Both the position numbers and the translations under genes were made by a program. Below the pieces are notes generated by a model that did no database searches, was not told the DNA's origin, and saw nothing but the letters and a program-made list of their open reading frames with translations. A stretch of 64,000 nucleotides of DNA from Prosthecochloris sp. (GTDB lineage: Bacteria; Bacteroidota; Chlorobiia; Chlorobiales; Chlorobiaceae): NCBI GenBank assembly GCA_015482705.2, contig JADMLA020000018.1:14813-78812 (forward strand). Reading direction: 5' to 3'. Shown here one piece after another: positions 9,504-16,939 of the stretch (position 1 is its first letter; each line of letters begins with the position of its first letter).

Positions 9504-10031
9504 ATGGCCAGGACATTCTGGCTGCATAAGCTGAGAGAACGTATGGAAGAGAACAAAAACAAAAAAGAACACCAAAGCCTTCCATTCATAGCCTATCACG
9601 AGGAACTTCCGTTCGCTCATGAAGACCCTTTGATAGGATTCCTGCATAGAATCATTCGGTTTGCCGTCAAAGCTCTTGCAGTTTTAATGGTACTGGTCAT
9701 CATCTGGGGAATCGGCGATGTTGTTTTTGTACTGTACACACGTCTGAGTGAGGCGCCATTTCTCTTACTCAACATCAACGATCTTCTGGAAACTTTCGGA
9801 GCCTTTCTTGCCGTCCTCATTGCGATTGAAATTTTCATCAATATCCGTCTTTATCTCGGCACAAACATCGTTCCGGTTAAACTGGTTGTTGCAACGGCTT
9901 TGATGGCCATCTCCCGAAAAGTAATTATTCTCGATCTTGACAAGCTGACCTCTGACTACCTACTTGGAATAGCTGCAGTCGTGCTGGGACTCGGAGTTTC
10001 TTACTGGCTGATAACTCGCGAAAAAAACTGA
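9504..10031 (+). CDS. PsiE-like inner membrane protein
   Basis: 175 residues with four hydrophobic helices (about 50-72, 85-105, 120-140 and 148-168). The sequence resembles the phosphate-starvation-inducible PsiE family, including DLLETFGAFLAVLIAIEIFI and MAISRKVIILD near the third helix. The function of PsiE is not known. An alternative ATG at 9543 (MEENKNKKEHQ) would remove 13 residues and is equally plausible. It lies 30 bases after the second permease and may be cotranscribed. Confidence 0.8.
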   Translation: MARTFWLHKLRERMEENKNKKEHQSLPFIAYHEELPFAHEDPLIGFLHRIIRFAVKALAVLMVLVIIWGIGDVVFVLYTRLSEAPFLLLNINDLLETFGAFLAVLIAIEIFINIRLYLGTNIVPVKLVVATALMAISRKVIILDLDKLTSDYLLGIAAVVLGLGVSYWLITREKN

Positions 10032-10074
10032 GTTCTTTACCGTCCGGGTTCCTGATAACCGAGACTATTCCAGC

Positions 10075-10983
10075 TCATCTTTTTGCCATGTATCTGAAAC
10101 GCCTTGCCGTACCTTCCCATTTGGAAAAACCTTCATCGACCGCGTACCAGGCAGGGAGAACACATTCTTCGATCCATTGCCAGCGATGTTCGGAATTGGT
10201 CACACTTTTATTCCCCACTACAATGTCAAGGTAACCGAAATGGTCGGCAAAAGAGGCTCTTGACGGGTTACCGGGAGGAGCTGCATCTCCAAAATTCAGT
10301 TCGCTGCCGAACGAGACAACAACACGCCCCTGAGGACTTATCGCCTTGAAGATAGGACCAAGCGTATTGATCTGCTCATGCTTGAGCAGTCGAATGTTGC
10401 CTTCCCTGATCAGTGCATCGGCCTTGCCGGAACCTTTGTTCGACTTCATGAGACCCACCCCTTGATCGATCAGTCGAAAGCCGGAAAGCAAAAATTCATG
10501 CTCATTTTCAGCCACATTGTTCTCGACCTCTTCAAGCCCTCCATCCAGATATGCCATGTGCGCCCAGGCAATATCATTGTAAATGGCGTTGTTGCCTTTT
10601 CGGATTTCTTCCAGATCGTTCAGGAGAATATTCCGTGACGCAAAATCATAGACTGAAAACGGAAAAAAAAAGAATATCCTCGCAGCTCCGGCGAAAAGTC
10701 TGCCTATTTCCTCGAGAACATTGTTTGCATCGCTTTCTTGCGTTTTATCCGTATCATGGGCCATGATTCTCGCTGGTGTCTGCATCATTTCTACAAAGGC
10801 AAGAGCGATGCCAACCTGGCTCGAAGCGAATGCTGCCATTCCAGCCCATTTAAAAATATCATGATGATCGAGATACAAGCGAGCATAATGAGACGTAATG
10901 GCACGATTCCTCTGCACTATTTCCTCAGGAGGAGGAAGCCTTGATTCTGCGGCAGCTTTCCATTCTTCCTTTGCTTGAAGCAT
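10075..10983 (-). CDS. conserved hypothetical protein (possibly DUF2515-like)
   Basis: 302 residues from the first in-frame ATG (MLQAKEEWKAAAESR); a GTG 93 bases further upstream would add an unconvincing N-terminus. The N-terminal half has EEIVQRNRAITSHYARLYL followed by FKWAGMAAFASSQVGIAL, which loosely recalls DUF2515 proteins. Later segments such as VVVSFGSELNFGDAAPPGNP and WIEECVLPAWYAVDEG are distinctive but not known to me. No signal peptide; weakly hydrophobic stretches only. It converges with the PsiE gene on its left. Function unknown. Confidence 0.7.
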   Translation of the reverse strand: MLQAKEEWKAAAESRLPPPEEIVQRNRAITSHYARLYLDHHDIFKWAGMAAFASSQVGIALAFVEMMQTPARIMAHDTDKTQESDANNVLEEIGRLFAGAARIFFFFPFSVYDFASRNILLNDLEEIRKGNNAIYNDIAWAHMAYLDGGLEEVENNVAENEHEFLLSGFRLIDQGVGLMKSNKGSGKADALIREGNIRLLKHEQINTLGPIFKAISPQGRVVVSFGSELNFGDAAPPGNPSRASFADHFGYLDIVVGNKSVTNSEHRWQWIEECVLPAWYAVDEGFSKWEGTARRFRYMAKR

Positions 10984-11237
10984 CGTCTTTGATTTGTTGT
11001 TGAAAAGTAGCGGTCGTTTGAAAAAAGAACACCCACACACTACGTAAAATTCCGCGCTAAAGCACCATGACGGCACTGTCCCCCTTACACGCAGCAGTTA
11101 ATAGTATTGCTCATGAAAAACAGGGAATTTTTTAGACTATTTCATACTACTATTGTATTATAACTTTCTCTACATGACTGATGGGAGCCATCAGAACATT
11201 CATCCTTGTTTTTTTAACATTTAATTTCGAAAAAGCG

Positions 11238-11927
11238 ATGAGACAAGTAACACAACTAACAAAACCTCTTGCTCTTGTTCTGATTCTTGCCATGTCTACA
11301 GCTACATGGGGATGTACCACCACCACTGGTGCAGGCAGAGGCGCAGGTATTGGAGCGGCATCAGGTGCTGTTCTCGGCGGTATTATCGGTAGTCAGACAG
11401 GAAGTTGGGGCAAAGGGGCTCTTCTAGGAGCTGTGATCGGCGGCGCTGCAGGCGCTCTTATCGGGGATTATATGGATGCCCAGGCAGAAGAAATCGACAA
11501 TCAGGTTGAAGGTGCTATGGTAGAACGTGTCGGCGAAGGAATCAGGGTTGTGTTCGATACAGGCCTCTTGTTTACAACCGGCTCTTCGACGCTCACGTCC
11601 ACCAGCAGATACAATATTCAGAAGCTGGCAAATATTCTGAACAAATATGACGATACCAACATCGTTGTCGAAGGTCACACCGATTCACAGGGTAGTGAAT
11701 CATACAATCAGCAGCTTTCTGAAAAACGCGCGGAATCTGTCGCGTCTCTTCTTCGCGCCTACAATGTAAGCTCTTTTCGTATTTCAACCGTCGGTTTCGG
11801 TGAGACACGCCCTGTTGCGTCGAACGAAACAGCCTCAGGCCGCCGCCTGAACCGTCGTGTCGAGGTTCTCATCTATGCGAACGATAATCTCATCGACCAG
11901 GCAGAAACCGGCGAGCTGAGAATGTAG
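11238..11927 (+). CDS. OmpA-family lipoprotein with glycine-zipper domain
   Basis: 229 residues from the ATG at 11238. A signal peptide ends in a lipobox-like WGC near residue 26. Next is a glycine-zipper segment (GIGAASGAVLGGIIGSQTG and GALLGAVIGGAAGALIGDYM), which can insert into membranes. The C-terminal OmpA-like domain (about 115-220) carries NIVVEGHTDSQGSESYN, then LSEKRAESVASLL and GFGETRPVASNETASGRRLNRRVEV, the peptidoglycan-binding residues. It probably ties the outer membrane to the cell wall. A longer frame starting at 11181 has an unlikely N-terminus. Confidence 0.9.
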   Translation: MRQVTQLTKPLALVLILAMSTATWGCTTTTGAGRGAGIGAASGAVLGGIIGSQTGSWGKGALLGAVIGGAAGALIGDYMDAQAEEIDNQVEGAMVERVGEGIRVVFDTGLLFTTGSSTLTSTSRYNIQKLANILNKYDDTNIVVEGHTDSQGSESYNQQLSEKRAESVASLLRAYNVSSFRISTVGFGETRPVASNETASGRRLNRRVEVLIYANDNLIDQAETGELRM

Positions 11928-11960
11928 AATTTCCTTTCGAGTTCTCTATTTCGAGTCATC

Positions 11961-12013
11961 CCCGTGTAAAACCCGTGAAATCTAAAACAACTGTTTCAAG
12001 GGTCTTACACGGG
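11961..12013. repeat. long imperfect inverted repeat after the OmpA-like gene
   Basis: Two 20-base arms (11961-11980 and 11994-12013) are complementary at 18 of 20 positions, with a 13-base loop. The outer 9 bases, CCCGTGTAA / TTACACGGG, are perfect. There is no T-run after it, so it is not a classic intrinsic terminator. It could still end or stabilise the transcript, or be a repeated chromosomal element. The remaining bases up to the cytochrome gene (about 130) show nothing else. Confidence 0.6.
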
Positions 12014-12143
12014 AAGTCCATCGTACAATCGACAACAGTATGACCATTGCATCACTTTGAAATCCGAACATCTATTTCACGGGACGGCGTGACTTTCTTA
12101 TAACTGATGAATTTGGCATGGTATCGTCATTCATGATACTCGA

Positions 12144-13040
12144 TCAATCGGAAGAGGAGTAACCACTTCTCTTTTTCTTCCATAGTTGTTCCGCTTCTTC
12201 CTCGCTACCGCTCCGGTGACACTCGACGCAATTACTGAATTCCCCAATACCTTCCTCCCTGTGCTCTCTTGCAATATCGCGCCTCGTATGCTCGTGGCAT
12301 CCATAGCAGGAATATTGCCTATAATTTTCGGGGTTATCGTGACAGGTACCGCACCTTGCAGGATGAGAACGGTCAAATCTGAACCATTTCTCATGATCGA
12401 AATTCACCGGTTGCCAGGCGGTTGTAGTATGACAGTCAATGCAGGCATCGCCCGCATCCCTGTGCAGCAGGTCACGAGGACGATCCGTTATATGACAACC
12501 GACGCAACTCCCTGAACGCCCCAGATCCGCAAGCAGCCATTTCTCATGATCGAATGTTACGTGCTCCCAGCGATTCGTATCGTGACACTGCCCACAGCCC
12601 GCCCCCGTTTGCCTGTGAAGCACATCATCCGGCATGTCAGGAGCATGACAGGCTTTACAATTATTTTGCCGCTCCGCAGTCATTGCACCATGATCCATAC
12701 GTGCCATAAGAGGTCCCTTCCCGGGCAGACTATGATCGTTATGACACGTGATACATGATAAACTTGCAAGCTCTTCGTGTAACAAAGCGATCGTTGAATC
12801 AGGTCCTTCGGCAAGCTCTTGCCCTGAAACGCCCTTCAAACCGATCTCTCCCGGCGTGTGACAGGAACTGCATTTCGACGAGGGTGTCCCAAAGAATGGG
12901 GTATGGCAGCCGAGGCATTGCCCGCGAAGCGTGTCATGCTGTGGAGAAAGCGGACCTGGGTTGATGAGAAAACCCGGCCACAGCACAACCGCAACAAGCA
13001 AAAGGCTGAAAATGAGAAAAAAAATATAGAGTTGTTTCAT
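12144..13040 (-). CDS. ten-heme c-type cytochrome, membrane-anchored
   Basis: 298 residues from the ATG at 13040, preceded by GGAG. An N-terminal hydrophobic helix (FFLIFSLLLVAVVLWPGFL) anchors or exports it. Ten CxxCH heme sites follow: CLGCH, CSSCH, CITCH, CKACH, CGQCH, CVGCH, CIDCH, CGTCH, CYGCH and CVECH. Repeated FDHEKW segments give further histidines that can act as distal ligands, as in class III / c7-type cytochromes. It should carry electrons in the periplasm. It starts 5 bases after the b-type membrane protein gene, its likely partner in passing electrons across the membrane. Confidence 0.92.
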   Translation of the reverse strand: MKQLYIFFLIFSLLLVAVVLWPGFLINPGPLSPQHDTLRGQCLGCHTPFFGTPSSKCSSCHTPGEIGLKGVSGQELAEGPDSTIALLHEELASLSCITCHNDHSLPGKGPLMARMDHGAMTAERQNNCKACHAPDMPDDVLHRQTGAGCGQCHDTNRWEHVTFDHEKWLLADLGRSGSCVGCHITDRPRDLLHRDAGDACIDCHTTTAWQPVNFDHEKWFRFDRSHPARCGTCHDNPENYRQYSCYGCHEHTRRDIAREHREEGIGEFSNCVECHRSGSEEEAEQLWKKKRSGYSSSD

Positions 13041-13045
13041 GACGC

Positions 13046-13588
13046 CTATCTCCAGTTCCAGAAAAACATAATTGAAAGGATATGCATGAGAGCAAGTCCG
13101 AGAAACAGAGAAACAAGCGGCATATGTATCTTCCGCCACTGTCCCAAAGCATTGATGGCGAGAGAATCCCAGTAAAGGATATCCTCTCCTCCCTTGAGCC
13201 TTAGTTCATCTTTCGCTTTCCGGTAAATGTACTGCCCTATATGACCACTAACAGTGACGATCAACATGAACAGTGTCGTAGCCCACGGTAACAATGCATT
13301 GAAATGTATCCCAGAGTGTACAAGAAGCATCAGAGTGCCAATCCACCCGCTTCTGCAGTGAAACCTGAGAAACGCTCCCATCGGCCCTGAACGAACAACC
13401 TTCTGTTTTCGGGCAGAATACGCAAAAGAGAACACCAGAAAAAGCGTGCCTGTTATCCCAAGGTAGCGGCCGACCCAGACCAAGCCTGCGACATGCAGGA
13501 AAAAGTCGAGCAAAGCCGCCATGACAACCAGCGTAATAAAAGAAACCAGCAGCGGCAGGACACGTCGTATCAGCAATGAATCCAGCAT
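13046..13588 (-). CDS. b-type cytochrome-like membrane protein
   Basis: 180 residues from the ATG at 13588, which has GGAG six bases upstream; the ATG at 13594 is too close to that site. Five hydrophobic helices are visible. Histidines lie in positions suitable for heme b: LLVHSGIHFNALLPW, VSGHIGQYIYRK and KIHMPLVSLFLGLALMH. I take it as a di-heme b-type quinol or ferric-reductase-like membrane subunit, but a precise family is not certain. It forms an operon with the multiheme cytochrome, and the kinase/regulator pair lies just upstream. Confidence 0.78.
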   Translation of the reverse strand: MLDSLLIRRVLPLLVSFITLVVMAALLDFFLHVAGLVWVGRYLGITGTLFLVFSFAYSARKQKVVRSGPMGAFLRFHCRSGWIGTLMLLVHSGIHFNALLPWATTLFMLIVTVSGHIGQYIYRKAKDELRLKGGEDILYWDSLAINALGQWRKIHMPLVSLFLGLALMHILSIMFFWNWR

Positions 13589-13655
13589 GTGCATCTCCGT
13601 CTAAACGTATGGGGGAGACTCTCTGTGTTAGGAGAGAGTCCATGGGCTATTGAAC

Positions 13656-15101
13656 TCAGGCAGCCGGAATCTCGAGAGTCACCGTTGTACCCTTATTTTT
13701 CCTACTCGACAATCTCACCGTAATTTGTTGCAAATCCCCAAGTTTTTTCACAATGGCAAGACCGAGACCCGTTCCGTTTATTGTTGCATTTCTTGATTCG
13801 TCAACCCGATAGAAACGCTCGAAAATGCGATCGACTTTTTCCGCAGATATTCCCGGCCCCCTATCCTTCACCGAACAGATAACCCAAGAGTTTTTCCTTT
13901 CGATGACAATGGCCACTGGTTCGCCTTTACCGGAAAACTTGACAGCATTGGAAACAACATTGCCAATCATGATTTCAAGCATGGATGCATCCGCTTGAAC
14001 CATTGTGTTCCCAGTGTTTTCGAAAACCACCTGCAGCTCTTTCTCCTTCACCTGTTCATCCACCCTTTTCAAAACATTCATAACCGTCTGCCGGGCATCA
14101 AAAACAGTGACTTCGGGCACAAAGGAAGCACTATCGTAGCGTGCCAGGAGCAGTAGTTGTTCCACCATCCCGGACATGCGTCTCAGTTCATCGATACAGA
14201 AATCGATCCGCTCCTCATAGTGGACCGGATTACGAGGCTTTCTTATCAGAACCTCGAGTGTTCCCAACACCGACGCAAGAGGGGTTTTCAGCTCATGAGA
14301 AGCATCGGCTGTGAACTGCTTTTCTCTGGTGTAAACCGCCTGCAGTCTGTTGAGTAAGTCGTTTATGGTCGATGCAAGACGATAAAGTTCATCCCTCCTT
14401 TGCGGGAGAACAATACGTTCGTCAAGATTTTCCTGAGTTATCTTTTCTGCCGTTTCAATAACCTTTTCAAGTGGAGCGATACTCTTTCCCGCAATAAAAC
14501 GGGTGGCGGCAAAGACGATCAACAGCATCGCAAGCAGGGAAACCAACAGCACCGTCCGCAAATCGGAGAGGATGAAGAGCGACTCCTCGAGAGGAACAGC
14601 CGCCAGAACCCATGCCACGACAGGGGACTTATCACCATGAAAGACAGGAACCTGAACCTGCCGGACCGAAGCATCGACAATGGTTGCGTTATAAAAAGCT
14701 ACTCTGTCGAGAACCGGATTGTACTGAAGCGTATCGCTGAAAAGATTGAACGATTTTTTTACGATCCCGGACGAATTTCCCGCAGCGACAACCTGAACGA
14801 ATTTTGGAGAAAAGTCGACGGTGATCAGTGAACGTTCCATCCACTCGGTCTGGTCTTCAACCGCCAATCCACATTCGGTTACCCGAAGGCATCCGACAAA
14901 CTTGTCAGCCACTTCCTCGAGTTCTTCATCGATATGGCTGTAGACATGATGCTCGACCAGCACGTACACGAGAACAAATACCATGACGAGCAACGATGCG
15001 GTCACCATGAGATACAGGCCCGCCACCCTGTCGCGAATACTGATTTCCCTGCCGTAACGCCAAACCTTTTTTCCCTTTACGCCATTGCCCATTCTCTTCA
15101 T
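13656..15101 (-). CDS. sensor histidine kinase
   Basis: 481 residues. A first transmembrane helix (about 28-50) and a second (about 183-203) enclose a periplasmic sensor domain of about 130 residues. A HAMP segment (about 204-255) follows, then the HisKA dimerisation box FTADASHELKTPLASVLG with phospho-accepting His269. The HATPase domain shows the N box (IGNVVSNAVKFSGKG), the G1 box (DRGPGISAEKVDRIFERFYR) and the G2 box (GTGLGLAIVKKL). Its start overlaps the response regulator stop by 4 bases, so the two are translationally coupled. The signal is unknown; the neighbours suggest redox or nitrogen-oxide status. Confidence 0.95.
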   Translation of the reverse strand: MKRMGNGVKGKKVWRYGREISIRDRVAGLYLMVTASLLVMVFVLVYVLVEHHVYSHIDEELEEVADKFVGCLRVTECGLAVEDQTEWMERSLITVDFSPKFVQVVAAGNSSGIVKKSFNLFSDTLQYNPVLDRVAFYNATIVDASVRQVQVPVFHGDKSPVVAWVLAAVPLEESLFILSDLRTVLLVSLLAMLLIVFAATRFIAGKSIAPLEKVIETAEKITQENLDERIVLPQRRDELYRLASTINDLLNRLQAVYTREKQFTADASHELKTPLASVLGTLEVLIRKPRNPVHYEERIDFCIDELRRMSGMVEQLLLLARYDSASFVPEVTVFDARQTVMNVLKRVDEQVKEKELQVVFENTGNTMVQADASMLEIMIGNVVSNAVKFSGKGEPVAIVIERKNSWVICSVKDRGPGISAEKVDRIFERFYRVDESRNATINGTGLGLAIVKKLGDLQQITVRLSSRKNKGTTVTLEIPAA

Positions 15102-15766
15102 TTTTCACGGATGACATATCCAACACCCCGCACTGTTTCAATAAGATCGGTACAGCCTCCCTTATCGAGCTTTTTTCTCAAAAAGTTGATATAGACATCG
15201 ATGACCGATGTATCCGCATCGAAGTGAATGTCCCATACATGTTCGATGATACGGCTCCGGGTACAGACACACCCCTTGTTTCGCAACAGGTATTCAAGCA
15301 GGGCGAACTCTTTCGGAGTCAGAAAAAGTTCCGAGCCGTTGTATGCAATCCTGTGGGCTGCAAGATCCATCTCCACTCCCCCTGCATGCAATGGAGCACT
15401 CTTTGAAAGTGGTGTTCTCAATTGTACACGTATTCTCGCAAGCAGTTCTTCAAATGCAAAAGGCTTTTTTATGTAATCGCTCGCTCCTGCTTCCAGCCCG
15501 AAAATCACGTCATCGACGGTGTCTTTTGCGGTAAGAAAAATAACCGGAACCTCGGTATCTTCCTTTCGGAACCGCCGACATATTTCGATACCGCTGAGAC
15601 CGGGGAGAAGCCAGTCGACGAGAAGCAGGTCATAGTCGTTGCTCAGCGCCATTGCGAGACCTTCACGACCGTTGTCGGCGACATCGACAGCAAAGTACTC
15701 TTCTTCGAGCCCCTCCTTGAGAAAGCCGACGATCCCCGGTTCATCTTCGATAATGAGAATCCGCAT
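15098..15766 (-). CDS. OmpR/PhoB-family response regulator
   Basis: 222 residues. The receiver domain (about 1-115) has the acidic pocket in IIEDE, the phospho-acceptor Asp51 in LLLVDWLLPG and the conserved lysine in FLTAKD. The C-terminal winged-helix DNA-binding domain (about 128-222) contains LTPKEFALLEYLLRNKG and the recognition region SVIDVYINFLRKKLD, ending RGVGYVIREK. It is the cognate regulator of the coupled kinase and probably controls the surrounding cytochrome genes (inference). Confidence 0.96.
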   Translation of the reverse strand: MRILIIEDEPGIVGFLKEGLEEEYFAVDVADNGREGLAMALSNDYDLLLVDWLLPGLSGIEICRRFRKEDTEVPVIFLTAKDTVDDVIFGLEAGASDYIKKPFAFEELLARIRVQLRTPLSKSAPLHAGGVEMDLAAHRIAYNGSELFLTPKEFALLEYLLRNKGCVCTRSRIIEHVWDIHFDADTSVIDVYINFLRKKLDKGGCTDLIETVRGVGYVIREK

Positions 15767-15775
15767 AACTTTTTT

Positions 15776-16261
15776 TCACTCGAAAATAATTCCGAAAAGC
15801 TCTTTCTTTTCAATATCGTTCTGGACCGCTATCTCTTCCAGCGTACTTTCAGGACCCATAACCTCGACACCATTGCCGGAAAGCTTCGCAAGCATCTGTT
15901 CGACATCGGTGTCAAGAACACCTGAAACCGACACGAGCGAGGCTTTTTCCAGCGACTTGACCGCTTTTTTTCTTCCGTCTTCACCTTCTTCAACCCAGGG
16001 ATACAGCGACAGCAATGCAATTGAAGCCGCGCCAACGATAAACGCCTTCCCTGTTACTCTCTGCAAATAGCCTTTGAACGCTCTCCAGTTTACCAGGACA
16101 TGCAGTAACGCACCGCTCACCAGAACCCAGCTCATCCATTCGTGAACAGGTTCAACGATACCAGGCTCAAAATCGAAAAAGATCATCAGTCCGGTCGAAG
16201 CCGATATAATAAACGCCCCGGCGACCAAAGGGGTAGCAATGTTTTTCACTGTCGTATTCAT
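15776..16261 (-). CDS. DUF4405-type membrane protein with cytosolic or periplasmic tail
   Basis: 161 residues. Two or three hydrophobic helices in the first 80 residues (VAGAFIISASTGLMIFFDF, then WMSWVLVSGALLHVLVNWRAFKGYL) carry histidines at HEWMSW and LLHVLVN, the pattern of DUF4405 proteins related to b-type cytochrome modules. The C-terminal half is soluble, with SLVSVSGVLDTDVEQMLAKL and STLEEIAVQNDIEKKELFGIIFE, which looks like a small helical ligand-binding or protein-contact domain. Nine bases separate it from the response regulator gene, suggesting one operon. Confidence 0.75.
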   Translation of the reverse strand: MNTTVKNIATPLVAGAFIISASTGLMIFFDFEPGIVEPVHEWMSWVLVSGALLHVLVNWRAFKGYLQRVTGKAFIVGAASIALLSLYPWVEEGEDGRKKAVKSLEKASLVSVSGVLDTDVEQMLAKLSGNGVEVMGPESTLEEIAVQNDIEKKELFGIIFE

Positions 16262-16321
16262 AGCGGGTCCTCCTTTGAATATACGTTTACCTTACTTTTA
16301 CGTGCTGAATATTCAAGCCAC

Positions 16322-16684
16322 TTACCGCCGAGAACCGGTTTTCACCACTTCCAAACGGTCAACCTCAACCTCGAGTGATCCGAATTCGTGCTCCAACTCA
16401 CCGTACAATATGACGTTGGTATCAGCACCTATTTCGATTCCTTTCCAGACCTCATCTTCAATTTCAACGCTTATTTCTCCAGTGTCGTCACGAAATAGAT
16501 AGTGATCACCCCGCAGGTGGCCGGTAATGAATCCTTCGAGAGTGAGTCTTGCGTCATCGTTCAACTGTTTTGCTTCCGCTACGGTAATCGGCTTCGGAAA
16601 GCTTTTGCGGGGTCCGATATATTCCGCGTGTACTGTCGCTGCTGTCATGGACAATAACATGGTCAACAATCCTTTTTTCATCAT
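16322..16684 (-). CDS. YgiW/YdeI-family periplasmic OB-fold protein
   Basis: 120 residues with a signal peptide (GLLTMLLSMTAATVHA). The remainder matches the bacterial OB-fold (BOF) family seen in E. coli YgiW/YdeI: KPITVAEAKQLNDDARLTLEG, then GDHYLFRDDTGEISVEI and a final LYGELEHEFGSLEVEVDRL. Such proteins are linked with stress tolerance. It is the first gene of the minus-strand redox block, 60 bases before the DUF4405 gene. Confidence 0.88.
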   Translation of the reverse strand: MMKKGLLTMLLSMTAATVHAEYIGPRKSFPKPITVAEAKQLNDDARLTLEGFITGHLRGDHYLFRDDTGEISVEIEDEVWKGIEIGADTNVILYGELEHEFGSLEVEVDRLEVVKTGSRR

Positions 16685-16939
16685 GATTATTCTTCCAGAA
16701 AATAATTATGGATACTTCTTTCGATCGCCAACGCTCCTCTTTATTGCTCTGATAGAGGCACTCACCATTAAAAATGTACGGGTGCTTCCCTTAAACCATC
16801 CTGAATACAAACTTAAATCTGGCTTAAAAAAAGGCACGAGAAAACCTTTGAACTTTTTTGCGTATTTTAAGGGTAACCCCATGTGCTTGATCATACATCC
16901 TCATTGCAGACATACTCCTCAAACAAGCAGCCTAAAAAC

